A DNA stretch of 64,000 bases from positions 57,083 through 121,082 of the forward strand of contig NZ_JAGGPP010000016.1 of NCBI RefSeq assembly GCF_018613755.1. Direction: 5' to 3'. Source of the stretch: Arthrobacter sp. ISL-72. Its GTDB lineage: Bacteria; Actinomycetota; Actinomycetes; Actinomycetales; Micrococcaceae. Each line of letters begins with the position of its first letter. The stretch's first letter is position 1. Both the position numbers and the translations under genes were made by a program. Positions 1-7,997 of the stretch are shown in pieces. The notes below the pieces were generated by a model. That model had not been told where the DNA came from. It worked only from the letters and a program-made list of their open reading frames with translations, and made no database searches.

Positions 1-482
1 CGCGTGACCGTGCGCGGATCGATGTCCTCGCGGAGCGAGCCTTCATCACGGGCAGCGGAGATCAGGGCCGCCACCTTGTGGTCGAAGGTGCGCCGGCGTT
101 CCATGGCGTCGCGCTCGATGTCCGTGTTGCCGCGCAGGCGCAGGAGCAGCGTGACGAACGGAAGCCGCTCCACCAGCACCGAAATTGTTTGCCGGAGCAC
201 GAATTCCAACCGGGCTTCGGCAGTTCCGGTCCGGGCCTGGGGCTGGTCGAGAATGGCCTCCAGTCCGCCCAGTGCGTGCTCCAGGGCGAGCTTGAGGAGG
301 TCCCCCTTGGACGGCACATGGTGGTAAATTGCCGACTTGGAGATGCCCAGGTTTTCGGCGAGGATGCCCATGGACGTGGCGTCGTAGCCGTGGCGGTTGA
401 AGACTTCGACGGCGATCTGCAGCACCGACTGCTGGTCGTATCCCGGGCGGCCGCGCTTGGTGGGTGCATCAGTTGTGGACAT
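1..482 (-). CDS. paaR: TetR/AcrR family regulator, probable PaaR (3' end outside window)
   Basis: Reading from ATG at 482 towards the left edge gives about 160 residues beginning MSTTDAPTKRGRPGYDQQ. A TetR helix-turn-helix is visible around residues 27-57 (MGILAENLGISKSAIYHHV, then PSKGDLL). The C-terminal ligand domain is cut by the window edge. The gene ends upstream of paaI-paaK, and its own leader (494-514) carries the same operator-like sequence as the paaI and paaA promoters. PaaR proteins of actinobacteria are TetR repressors that respond to phenylacetyl-CoA, so PaaR is the best inference. Only the TetR family assignment is seen directly. Confidence 0.8.
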   Translation of the reverse strand, partial: MSTTDAPTKRGRPGYDQQSVLQIAVEVFNRHGYDATSMGILAENLGISKSAIYHHVPSKGDLLKLALEHALGGLEAILDQPQARTGTAEARLEFVLRQTISVLVERLPFVTLLLRLRGNTDIERDAMERRRTFDHKVAALISAARDEGSLREDIDPRTVT

Positions 483-493
483 AACGGCTATTT

Positions 494-514
494 TCTCATG
501 AACGTTCGGTCAAT
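494..514 (-). promoter_or_regulatory. Putative PaaR operator upstream of the TetR gene
   Basis: On the minus strand this reads ATTGACCGAACGTTCATGAG, 12 nt before the TetR start codon. The core ACCGAACGTTCATGAG matches the sequences at 3507-3522 (before paaI) and 41741-41760 (before paaA). It suggests autoregulation of the TetR gene. Confidence 0.6.
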
Positions 515-770
515 TGGTGTAACCGGCGTCATATACCCGAAAACCCTTGCTTGAGCGTGGCCCGGGTGCTAGAAAATTTGTAGGAGTAAGTACCGGTCCT
601 GGGACCGGGTTACAGCTTCGATTAGCTTCTAATTCAAGGGGTTTCGGAACCGGGACTTCAAAGACCGGGACGGGATCAGGCACATTGGGCTGCCCTATTT
701 GGCGGTTAGCCATTGGCACGTCGCAGCGCTGTCGCGCATTGGCAGCAGTGCACTGAATGCCTCCCGCAAA

Positions 771-802
771 GATGGTCCCCGGCTATGCAGCCGGGGACCA
801 TC
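771..802. repeat. Perfect hairpin, 14-bp arms and 4-nt loop
   Basis: Arms GATGGTCCCCGGCT (771-784) and AGCCGGGGACCATC (789-802) flank the loop ATGC. There is no T-tract, so it is either a U-less terminator or a REP-like intergenic repeat. Confidence 0.7.
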
Positions 803-840
803 CCCGTGTCCGGAGCCTCGCCATGGACCGCCCAGCAGAG

Positions 841-893
841 CGCGAACGGACACTTGGGGCCCTGGTCCGGCGGGCCCCAAGTGTCCGTTCGCG
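841..893. repeat. Long palindrome with 22-bp perfect arms
   Basis: The left arm at 841-862 starts CGCGAACGGACACTTGG and its exact reverse complement lies at 872-893, separated by a 9-nt loop. The arm tip (AAGTGTCCGTTCGCGCTGGG) recurs at 910-929. The structure looks like a dispersed REP/BIME-type element. Confidence 0.75.
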
Positions 894-905
894 CTGGGAA
901 GCAGG

Positions 906-929
906 CCACAAGTGTCCGTTCGCGCTGGG
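906..929 (+). repeat. Third copy of the AAGTGTCCGTTCGCG half-repeat
   Basis: The sequence matches the right arm and following bases of the palindrome at 841-898 with one difference near its start. It forms a direct repeat with a 30-nt period. Confidence 0.65.
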
Positions 930-942
930 TGGCGGGGCGGGT

Positions 943-1617
943 TCAGGCTTCCAGGGCTGCCGGGAGTTCGGGTAAGGCGTTTATCGTGATGTCCGGGGAC
1001 TGGAAGTACGACGGGTAGGCGGCGCCTGTCCGGTTCAGCCATGCCGTCCGCAGTCCGGCCTTGGCCGCCCCGTGGATATCCCAGGGGTGCACGGCGACGA
1101 GCAACATTTCCGCAGCGCCCGCTCCGGCCGAAGCCGCAGCATACTCGTAGGCCGCCGGGGCCGGTTTCCATGCCGGGGCGTCCTGGACCGAGAGCAGCAA
1201 CTCGAACTCGTCCCGGATCCCGCCCTCGTTGAAGAGCCTTTCGGTCATGGCGGTTGCGCCGTTGGTCAGGGTGATCAGCCGGTATCCAGCGCCTGTGAGT
1301 GCCCTGACCCCCTCGGGGACATCCGGGTGCAGGCCGAGGTCCCGCATGCCTTTCATCACGTGTTCGACTGCCCGGTCCAGGTCTCCGGTGGTCCCTTCCG
1401 CAACCAGCAGTCCGCGGAGGGCCTCCGCTCCCAGGACTGCGAAGGAGCCGTTGTCTCCGCTGGCTGTAAGCGCGAATCCGTCGCGCAGCAGGCTGGCAAA
1501 CCACAGCTTTACCAGTTCCTTCGGGGCGCCCACTTCGGCGAACCGGTTCCCGAGCGGGGCCATGTCCGAAAGGGTTTCATTCACGTCAAAGACAATGACA
1601 GATATGGCCGTGCTCAT
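943..1617 (-). CDS. HAD-superfamily hydrolase, haloacid dehalogenase type II
   Basis: A 224-residue protein starting MSTAISVIVFDVNETLSD. The DVNETL motif supplies the nucleophilic Asp typical of L-2-haloacid dehalogenases, LTNGA is motif II and VHPWDIHGA near residue 175 fits motif III/IV. The longer open frame upstream overlaps paaK and was not used; ATG at 1617 sits behind a GGAG-like site. It lies 34 nt after paaK on the same strand and may be co-transcribed, though a role in phenylacetate breakdown is not implied by the family. The physiological substrate is unknown. Confidence 0.8.
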   Translation of the reverse strand: MSTAISVIVFDVNETLSDMAPLGNRFAEVGAPKELVKLWFASLLRDGFALTASGDNGSFAVLGAEALRGLLVAEGTTGDLDRAVEHVMKGMRDLGLHPDVPEGVRALTGAGYRLITLTNGATAMTERLFNEGGIRDEFELLLSVQDAPAWKPAPAAYEYAAASAGAGAAEMLLVAVHPWDIHGAAKAGLRTAWLNRTGAAYPSYFQSPDITINALPELPAALEA

Positions 1618-1651
1618 CGATTCTCCTTCAGCGGTCCGGATTCCCCTGACC

Positions 1652-3007
1652 CTACCCCTTGGGGCGCATGTCGTAGATCCGGCGGAGCTTGCCGTTTGAA
1701 CGCTCCAGCGAGCCCGGCTCAACCACGTCCACGGTGCATGAAGAACCCACGTGGATCTTGATCTGTTCGCGCAGGGTGCGTGCCGCCGTCGAGCTTTGCT
1801 CGGGGGTGACGGCGTCCCGGCGTTCGATCCGGACGGTCAGCTGGTCCATCCGCTGGCCCTCGGGGCGGGTGAGCTCCAGCTGGAAGTGCGGGCTCAGCTC
1901 GGGGATGCGCAGTGCGATCTCCTCGATCTGCGAGGGGAACAGGTTCACGCCGCGCAGGATGATCATGTCGTCGCTGCGGCCGGTGATGCGGCCCATCCGG
2001 CGGTGTGCGGGGCGGGCAGTGCCGGGCATCAGGCGGGTGAGGTCCTTGGTGCGGTAGCGGATGATGGGCAGCGCTTCCTTGGTGAGTGATGTGAACACCA
2101 GCTCGCCGTGTTCGCCGTCGCCCAGGACTGAGTCCACGCCGACGGCGGGATTGAACGCGTCGATGATCTCGGGGCGGAAGTGGTCCTCCCAGATGTGGCT
2201 GCCGTCCTGGGTCTCCACGGCTTCGCCGGCCACGCCGGGGCCCATGACCTCGGACAGGCCGTAGATGTCGCAGGCCTTGATGTTCATGGTGGTTTCGAGC
2301 TCGTGGCGCATTTCCTCGGTCCACGGCTCGGCACCCAGGACGGCGTACTTGAGCGAAGTGGAGGCCGGGTCGATGCCCTGCTTCATCATCGCGTCGGCAA
2401 TCGTCAGCAGGTAGGTGGGGGTGGCCAGGATCGCGTCGGGCTTGAAGTCCTGGATGAGCGTGATCTGGCGTTCGGTCTGTCCGCCGGAGATGGGGATGAC
2501 GGTGCAGCCGAGGGCTTCGGCACCCGCGTGGGCACCCAGGCCGCCGGTGAACAGGCCGTAGCCGTAGGCGTTGTGAACCTTCATGCCGGGGCGGATGCCG
2601 GAGGCGCGGAAGGAACGTGCCACGAGCTTGGCCCAGTCGGCGAGGTCCTTTTTGGTGTAGCCCACCACGGTGGCGCGGCCGGTGGTGCCGGAGCTGGCGT
2701 GGATGCGGGCCACCTCGTTCTGGGGCACGGCGAACATGCCGAAGGGGTACTCCAGCCGGAGGTCCTCTTTGGTGGTGAAGGGGAACTGGCCCAGGTCGGA
2801 CAGCTCGCGGAGGTCGGTGGGGTGCACCCCGGCCTCGTCGAACTTGCGCTTGTACAGCGGGACGCGGTCGTAGGCGTACGCGACGGTGTGCTGGAGTCGG
2901 CTGAGCTGCAGCGCCTCCAGCTCGTCGCGCGACATGGTTTCTTCGGGGTCCAGTCCGGCGCCTGTTGGAGCGGTGGGGGTAGGGGTTTCGGGGGCATGCA
3001 GGGTCAT
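1652..3007 (-). CDS. paaK: Phenylacetate-CoA ligase
   Basis: This 451-residue enzyme of the ANL adenylate-forming superfamily activates phenylacetate to phenylacetyl-CoA with ATP and CoA, the first step of the paa pathway. The AMP-binding loop SSGTTGRATVVGYT is at about 105-118, followed by AYGYGLFTGGLGAH and the YGLSEVMGPGV motif. The family-typical C-terminal lid follows DDMIILRGVNLFPSQIE. Length is usual for PaaK. It begins 7 nt after the paaI stop, so the two form an operon driven from the paaI promoter with its PaaR-like operator. The product supplies CoA thioester for the PaaABCDE epoxidase encoded 39 kb away. Confidence 0.95.
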   Translation of the reverse strand: MTLHAPETPTPTAPTGAGLDPEETMSRDELEALQLSRLQHTVAYAYDRVPLYKRKFDEAGVHPTDLRELSDLGQFPFTTKEDLRLEYPFGMFAVPQNEVARIHASSGTTGRATVVGYTKKDLADWAKLVARSFRASGIRPGMKVHNAYGYGLFTGGLGAHAGAEALGCTVIPISGGQTERQITLIQDFKPDAILATPTYLLTIADAMMKQGIDPASTSLKYAVLGAEPWTEEMRHELETTMNIKACDIYGLSEVMGPGVAGEAVETQDGSHIWEDHFRPEIIDAFNPAVGVDSVLGDGEHGELVFTSLTKEALPIIRYRTKDLTRLMPGTARPAHRRMGRITGRSDDMIILRGVNLFPSQIEEIALRIPELSPHFQLELTRPEGQRMDQLTVRIERRDAVTPEQSSTAARTLREQIKIHVGSSCTVDVVEPGSLERSNGKLRRIYDMRPKG

Positions 3008-3014
3008 GGTTTAC

Positions 3015-3482
3015 CTACTTCTTGGAGATGGTGCGGCTGCGTCCGCGGAACTCGGCGATGAGCTCGCCCGGATTGCCGGAGTCGGGGCCGGAATCCGGCT
3101 GGGGGGCGGCGGCGAAAATCTGGATGTCGTACAGGCCGCTCCGCCCGGCGGTGGAGCGGCGGTCCGCGACGGCGGTGATCACCTGCCCGCGGTAGGCGGG
3201 CTTGAGGAAGTTGATGTCGACGCCGGCGGCAACGGTGATGTTGTTTTCCTCGCCGGGTGCCGGGTTGACCGGGTTGCAGGCCAAGGCAAAAGCGGTGTCG
3301 CCGAAGGCGAAGATCATTCCGCCATGGGCCATGCCGAAGCCGTTGAGCATTTCCTGCCGGAGGGTCATGCGGATGGTGGCGTGACCGTCGCTGAGGGCGA
3401 GGACCTGGATGCCCATCCACTCGGAGGCATAATCGTTTTCAAGGATGGGGTGGGTGGCCCCGGAGATTGTTGCTTCAGCCAT
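3015..3482 (-). CDS. paaI: Hotdog-fold acyl-CoA thioesterase PaaI
   Basis: A 155-residue hotdog-fold protein. The motif GMAHGGMIFAFGDTAFALAC at about 50-70 carries the conserved HGG and the acidic catalytic residue of PaaI thioesterases. PaaI hydrolyses ring-hydroxylated or dead-end CoA esters and so releases trapped CoA during phenylacetate degradation. It is the first gene of the paaI-paaK unit, with GGAGGC placed just before ATG at 3482. The promoter at 3521-3550 overlaps a PaaR-like operator. Confidence 0.92.
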   Translation of the reverse strand: MAEATISGATHPILENDYASEWMGIQVLALSDGHATIRMTLRQEMLNGFGMAHGGMIFAFGDTAFALACNPVNPAPGEENNITVAAGVDINFLKPAYRGQVITAVADRRSTAGRSGLYDIQIFAAAPQPDSGPDSGNPGELIAEFRGRSRTISKK

Positions 3483-3502
3483 GCGTCATTGCCTCCAGCT
3501 TT

Positions 3503-3550
3503 ATTTACCGAATGTTCATTAGGTAATCCCATTTTGGGGCATGCTGTCAA
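3503..3550 (-). promoter_or_regulatory. paaIK promoter with overlapping PaaR-like operator
   Basis: On the minus strand TTGACA (3550-3545) and TTACCT (3526-3521) are separated by 18 nt, a good sigma-A-type promoter. The operator-like sequence ACCGAATGTTCATTAGG (plus strand 3507-3523) overlaps the -10 box and start region, where a repressor would block initiation. The paaA promoter has the same layout. Confidence 0.7.
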
Positions 3551-3570
3551 GAGCAGGGGCCCGCTGAGTG

Positions 3571-3628
3571 CCGGATCGGGGGCCGGATCGAGTGCCGGAT
3601 CGAGGGGCCCGATCAGGGTTCCGGATCG
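3571..3628 (+). repeat. Short imperfect direct repeats CCGGATCG
   Basis: CCGGATCG occurs at 3571, 3583, 3595 and 3621, the first three with an exact 12-nt period. The run lies between the paaI promoter and the next gene and extends to its stop codon region. Confidence 0.6.
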
Positions 3629-3933
3629 GGGCGCTCGAACGTCAGGGACCACGGATTGCTTCCGGCACCCGTCTGGACCCAGCCGTCCTGTTCGATCTGG
3701 CGGATGAGGTGCTGGACGGTATGGGACATGACGTGCGTCCACGCCGCCTCAGGTGCCGAGGGCGACACGGGCGTGGGTGTGGTGATGGTGTCGCTGGAAT
3801 ACCGGATCTCGCTGCCCACGCGGGCAACGAACCTCAGCAGCGAACTGCCTTTTGGCGAGGAGATGGCGGCGAGCAGGCGGGCCCACCAGGACGTGCCGCC
3901 GACGTCCTGGAGCTCAACCTGAAGAGTTTCCAA
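3613..3933 (-). CDS. Conserved hypothetical protein, 106 aa
   Basis: The protein begins METLQVELQDVGGTSWWARL and ends NPWSLTFERPDPEP. It has no signal peptide and no clear membrane segment. Trp/Ser-rich patches (TSWWARLLAAI, SDTITT) and a C-terminal WVQTGAGSNPWSLTF are visible, but I recognise no catalytic motif. Codon use with high G/C at third positions is like its neighbours, which is why I favour this frame over the overlapping plus-strand frame. It lies between paaI and pta on the paa strand, after a repeat-rich gap. No function is proposed. Confidence 0.6.
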   Translation of the reverse strand: METLQVELQDVGGTSWWARLLAAISSPKGSSLLRFVARVGSEIRYSSDTITTPTPVSPSAPEAAWTHVMSHTVQHLIRQIEQDGWVQTGAGSNPWSLTFERPDPEP

Positions 3934-4156
3934 GGTGTCCTCTGTTTCCTCGTCTCTCCAGCATGACGGATGACACCCGGGCGCGAAAGTGTCAAAGGTC
4001 CTGACAGGACGCCCGCCCCGCAGTCACACCCCCGGTCCCGGAGAGAAGGCCCGGAGAGAAGGCGGCGGGCAGAAGCCCGCATGGAGAAAATCGCCGCAAC
4101 AAGTGAAAGTATGGACGGACGGAAAGCACCACTACGTCACAACCTAAGGGCGGACC

Positions 4157-6268
4157 ATGGCCAAGGGGATATACGTCAGCGCGACCACACCGGGATCCGG
4201 AAAGTCGCTCATTGCGCTGGGGCTGGCGGACACGCTGCACCGGCACGCGGACCGGATCGGCTTCTTCAAGCCCGTGGTCCACGGAAACGACGCGGCGGCG
4301 GATCCCATGGTTTCCCTGATGAAGGCCAGGTTTGACCTCGACGACCAGCGCTGCCGCGGCGGCCTGACCTTCGCCGAGGTCCGCGGCCTGCTGGCCGAAG
4401 GGAAGCGGGCCGAGATCGATGCGCGCTGCGTGGAGATCTTCGCCGAGATGTCGCGCCACTGCGATGTGGTCATTGTCGAGGGCACAGACCTCACAGGCCA
4501 CGACGCCGCCGTCGAATTCGACCTCAACGCCCGCCTCGCGAACAACCTGGCCGCGTCCGTCGTGGCCGTGGTGGGCGCGAAGGGGCTCACCGTCGAGGAG
4601 GCGGCCGACGCCGTCGAGGTTGCCCGCAAGGAACTGGCGGCCGAACGCTGCAGCCTGCTGGCCATCATGGTGAACCGCGCCGACCCGGAAGATGTGGACG
4701 GCATCGTCGCCGCCGTGAAGCCCGGCGCGTCCGGCCGGCCCGTGTATGTGTTCCCGGAGCTCGAGGACATTGCCCGGCCCACCACCGGTGAAGTGGCCAC
4801 GGCCCTGGGGATCCGCCAGGTGGCAGGCCGCTCGGACATGGAACGCGATGTCCACGCCATCCGGGTGGCGGCCATGAACGTGGCCAACTTCCTGCACGTG
4901 CTCGACGACGGCGCGCTGGTGATCGTCCCGGGCGACCGTGCGGACGTGATGGTTGCGTGCCTCGCATCGTCGTTCTCGCCCGAGTTCCCGGTGCCGTCGG
5001 CGCTGATCCTTACCGGCGGCCTGGCCCCCGACCCGAACATCTACTCGCTGCTGGCGCAGGCGCCGTTCCCCGTGTTCGCAGCCGAGGGCGATACCTACAC
5101 CACCGCCAAGCGGGTGTCCGAGGTGCGCAGCGAAATCTGGTCCGGGCACCGGCGCAAGGTGGCCTCGGCCGTGGGGCTGTGGGCCAGGCTGGTGGACGAG
5201 GCGGAGCTGGTGGAGCGCCTGCACCTGCCGCGGCTGGAGCGGATGACGCCGCTGCGTTTCCTGCATGATCTCATTGAGCGGGCCAGGCTGCAGCGCCGGC
5301 ACATCGTGCTGCCGGAGGGGAATGACGTGCGGATCCTGCGTGCCGCGGAAATCCTGCACCGGCGGGACGTTTGCGACCTCACCGTCCTGGGCAGCGAACA
5401 GGACGTGCGGGAGCTGGCGTCCACCCAGGGCATCGATCTTGCCGGCATCCACATCGTGGACCCCGCCACCTCGGAGCTGCGCCAGCAGTTCGCCGAGAAG
5501 TACGCGGAGCTGCGGGCGCACAAGGGCGTGGACCTGGCCCGGGCGCTCGAAGTGATGCTGGACGGCAGCTACTTCGGCACCATGATGGTGCAGCTGGGCG
5601 TGGTGGACGGCATGGTCTCCGGCGCCGCGCACACCACCGCCCACACGATCCGGCCGGCGCTGGAGTTCGTGAAGACCCGCGACGGCGTGAAGATCGTCTC
5701 CTCGGTATTCCTGATGCTGATGCCGGACCGCGTCCTGGTGTACGGCGACTGTGCGGTTAATCCGGATCCGAACGCGGAGCAGCTCGCTGACATCGCGCTG
5801 GCATCGGCCGAAACCGCCGGGCAGTTCGGCGTGGACCCGCGGGTGGCCATGCTGTCCTACTCCACCGGCGGGTCAGGGTCCGGGCTGGCAGTGGACAAAG
5901 TCCGGGAGGCCACCGAAGTGGTGAAAACGCGCCGGCCGGACCTCGCCGTCGAAGGTCCCATCCAGTACGACGCCGCCGTGGACGCCGCAATCGCCCAGTC
6001 CAAGATGCCCGGCTCGTCCGTCGCAGGGCAGGCCACCGTGTTCATCTTCCCGGATCTCAACACCGGCAACAACACGTACAAGGCGGTGCAGCAGTCCTCG
6101 GGTGCGGTCGCCGTCGGGCCTGTCCTGCAGGGGCTCCGCAAGCCCGTGAATGACCTGTCGCGCGGCTGCACCGTGGAGGACATCGTGAACACAGTGGCCA
6201 TCACCGCGGTCCAGGCCCAGTCCGTGGAACCCGCCGCCGAGCCGGCCGCCGCCGCTGCCCACGCTTAG
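4157..6268 (+). CDS. pta: Phosphate acetyltransferase, long form with N-terminal P-loop/DRTGG region
   Basis: A 703-residue enzyme interconverting acetyl-CoA and acetyl phosphate, the partner of AckA in acetate overflow and acetate assimilation. The N-terminus carries a P-loop-like TTPGSGKSLIAL (about 9-20) of the BioD-like module found in long Pta proteins, then a DRTGG-type middle domain. The catalytic PTA/PTB domain runs from about residue 375 (HIVLPEGNDVRILRAAEI) to the end, with YSTGGSGSG and PIQYDAAVD motifs. Length matches the long Pta class (about 700 aa). ackA is usually adjacent in relatives, but here it lies 9 kb downstream beyond a sugar-acid island. Confidence 0.95.
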   Translation: MAKGIYVSATTPGSGKSLIALGLADTLHRHADRIGFFKPVVHGNDAAADPMVSLMKARFDLDDQRCRGGLTFAEVRGLLAEGKRAEIDARCVEIFAEMSRHCDVVIVEGTDLTGHDAAVEFDLNARLANNLAASVVAVVGAKGLTVEEAADAVEVARKELAAERCSLLAIMVNRADPEDVDGIVAAVKPGASGRPVYVFPELEDIARPTTGEVATALGIRQVAGRSDMERDVHAIRVAAMNVANFLHVLDDGALVIVPGDRADVMVACLASSFSPEFPVPSALILTGGLAPDPNIYSLLAQAPFPVFAAEGDTYTTAKRVSEVRSEIWSGHRRKVASAVGLWARLVDEAELVERLHLPRLERMTPLRFLHDLIERARLQRRHIVLPEGNDVRILRAAEILHRRDVCDLTVLGSEQDVRELASTQGIDLAGIHIVDPATSELRQQFAEKYAELRAHKGVDLARALEVMLDGSYFGTMMVQLGVVDGMVSGAAHTTAHTIRPALEFVKTRDGVKIVSSVFLMLMPDRVLVYGDCAVNPDPNAEQLADIALASAETAGQFGVDPRVAMLSYSTGGSGSGLAVDKVREATEVVKTRRPDLAVEGPIQYDAAVDAAIAQSKMPGSSVAGQATVFIFPDLNTGNNTYKAVQQSSGAVAVGPVLQGLRKPVNDLSRGCTVEDIVNTVAITAVQAQSVEPAAEPAAAAAHA

Positions 6269-6287
6269 TCAGCCCACGCTTAGTCAG
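6258..6287 (+). repeat. 15-bp tandem duplication across the pta stop codon
   Basis: CCCACGCTTAGTCAG occurs twice in immediate succession (6258-6272 and 6273-6287). The first copy encodes the last residues and stop of pta, so the second places a duplicate stop just downstream. Confidence 0.85.
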
Positions 6288-6340
6288 CGGCACGAGGCGC
6301 GTTCGGGCACGCGAAGTGCTGGCGAAATCCGGGCAGGCGC

Positions 6341-6379
6341 GGAAAGATCCCGGCAGCTCGGGGCTGCCGGGATCTTTCC
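6341..6379. terminator. Strong hairpin between convergent pta and MFS genes
   Basis: A perfect 17-bp stem, GGAAAGATCCCGGCAGC (6341-6357) with its reverse complement at 6363-6379, encloses a 5-nt loop. The stem ends supply A- and T-rich flanks in both directions, so it could terminate both convergent units. Confidence 0.75.
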
Positions 6380-6438
6380 TGCGCTGGATCGGTGCGCGGG
6401 ATCTTTAAGGGGCGGGCAACGCCCGGGCGTTCGCCTTG

Positions 6439-7770
6439 CTAGACGCTCTCCTTCACCTTCAGCGGCTCGATTTTGCCCATGATGAACAGGTAGTTGACGG
6501 CGCCGAGGAGTGAGACGGCGCCGATCACGGCCAGCGGTGCCACGAACGATCCGGTCTGGTCAACGAGGACTCCGATCAGGATCGGAGTGAAGATGCCGGC
6601 CAGGTTGGAGGCGAAGTTCTGCAGGCCGCCAATGGAGCCCACGTGGCGCGAGCTGGGTGCGACGTCGGCTGGCAGCGACCAGATGCCGGTGGCGGCGACA
6701 GTCAGGCTGGAGTAGGCGATCGACAGCAGCGCGAGTGCCATCCAGGCTTCGGGAACCAGTGCCGCAAACATGATGATGGAACCGCCCGCCAGGCCGCCGG
6801 CAATGGCGGTCTTTCGGACCTTGCTCACGGGTGAGCCGTTCCGGACGGCGCGGTCAGCCAGGTACCCGCCGAGCCAGCCGAACAGGACCGCGCAGATGCC
6901 GGGAATCGCGCCGAACATGCCGAGCTTGAGGAGGTCGAAGCCGCGTTCCTTGACGAGGTAGCTCGGGAAGAACGTGATGAAGAAGTAGATGGCGCTGTTC
7001 AGGCAGAAGAAACCGAACATCATGCTGAGGATGGTGCGGTATTTGAAGAGTGAACGCCACGGCAGCTTCGCTGCGTTGGCATCGTCACTCCCCTCACCGC
7101 GGGCACCGCCTTCTTCAATGTAGGTCACCTCGGCCGCGTTCGCGCCGGCGTGCTCCTGGGGGCTGCGGTACACCTTCCACCAGACGGCGGCCCAGATGAT
7201 TCCGGCGAAACCGATGATGATGAAGACCGCGTGCCAGGACGTCAGGGCAACGATGAGCGTGACAACAGGCAGCGCGATCACCGCACCCACACGGGACCCC
7301 GAGTCCCAGATGCTCGTGGCGAATGCCCGTTCCCGGACCGGGAACCAGGTGGCCACTACCTTGGCGGCAGTGCTCGGGGCGGGGCTTTCGCCCACGCCCA
7401 GCAGGAACCGGGCGGCGAACAGGGACCAGAAGCTGGAGGCGGCGGCGGTGACCATGGTGAAGACGGACCACCAGAGTGCAGCCAGGGTGAATGACCGGCG
7501 CGGGCCGACCTTGTCCACGTACCAGCCGGCTGCGAGCTGACAGAAGTCGTAGGCCCAGAAGAAGGCTGCGAAAATCAGGCCCTGCTGGGTGGCGGTGAGT
7601 TCGAAATCCTTGCCCATAAACGGCAGGGCAACGCTGAGGCTGGAGCGGTCCAGGTAGTTGATGCTGAGGCCAATGAAGGCGAGCCAGATGATGACCCAGC
7701 GCTTCCGGGTCATCAAACGCGGTGGTGTAGGGGATGCCTTTGTGGCGGTCTTGTTGCCGAGCGTAGTCAT
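6439..7770 (-). CDS. MFS transporter, anion:cation symporter (sugar-acid) family
   Basis: A 443-residue membrane protein starting MTTLGNKTATKASPTPPR; ATG at 7770 has GAAGGAGAC in front, so the longer upstream frame was rejected. About 12 hydrophobic segments are visible. INYLDRSSLSVALPFMG near residue 35 is the signature of the ACS family (phthalate, glucarate and galactonate permeases). It is divergent from the GntR regulator, and its promoter has the same architecture as that of the dehydratase gene at 8887. I infer import of an aldonic acid into the downstream pathway. The exact substrate cannot be read from sequence. Confidence 0.88.
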   Translation of the reverse strand: MTTLGNKTATKASPTPPRLMTRKRWVIIWLAFIGLSINYLDRSSLSVALPFMGKDFELTATQQGLIFAAFFWAYDFCQLAAGWYVDKVGPRRSFTLAALWWSVFTMVTAAASSFWSLFAARFLLGVGESPAPSTAAKVVATWFPVRERAFATSIWDSGSRVGAVIALPVVTLIVALTSWHAVFIIIGFAGIIWAAVWWKVYRSPQEHAGANAAEVTYIEEGGARGEGSDDANAAKLPWRSLFKYRTILSMMFGFFCLNSAIYFFITFFPSYLVKERGFDLLKLGMFGAIPGICAVLFGWLGGYLADRAVRNGSPVSKVRKTAIAGGLAGGSIIMFAALVPEAWMALALLSIAYSSLTVAATGIWSLPADVAPSSRHVGSIGGLQNFASNLAGIFTPILIGVLVDQTGSFVAPLAVIGAVSLLGAVNYLFIMGKIEPLKVKESV

Positions 7771-7851
7771 GCGGTCTCCTTCGACGTGAACATGGCTTTG
7801 GGTGCCTGAGGCACCGGCGGGGGAGGGACGACGCCGGAGAGTACGACGCCA

Positions 7852-7900
7852 AATCATATAGGAATATGCTCAATCATATAGATTTTGTGATCTGGATCAA
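7852..7900 (-). promoter_or_regulatory. MFS promoter with twin GntR-type operator repeats
   Basis: On the minus strand TTGATC (7900-7895), a 16-nt spacer and TATGAT (7878-7873) form the promoter of the transporter. Two copies of AATCATATAG lie at 7852-7861 and 7872-7881, exactly 20 bp apart, the second covering the -10 box. The promoter at 8799-8844 repeats this design. Confidence 0.65.
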
Positions 7901-7997
7901 GTCCCATGCTGAAAATGTCCTTTCTGATGGCTCGGGCGGGGAAGTGGCTTATGATTCCCCAACGACTCCCTTCCGCTTTCGAACCAGAGGTCTGCGC

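Larger units (their letters stand above)
515..942. other. Gene-free stretch with palindromic repeats
   Basis: About 430 bases between the TetR leader and the dehalogenase stop codon hold no credible gene. Open frames here are short, overlap on all strands and run through palindromes. The notable content is the hairpin at 771-802, the long palindrome at 841-893 and the extra half copy at 906-929. I see nothing else I can name. Confidence 0.6.

Noticed and set aside
2180..3061. 293-codon plus-strand open frame opposite paaK
   Set aside because: It is antisense to an unmistakable phenylacetate-CoA ligase and has a low-complexity Gly/Val composition.
3992..5644. 550-codon minus-strand open frame opposite pta
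   Set aside because: It is a shadow created by high-GC codon bias; the plus strand encodes a clear Pta.
7866..7997. Longer GntR product from ATG 7866
   Set aside because: It would translate the operator and promoter of the divergent transporter and adds residues not expected for the family.
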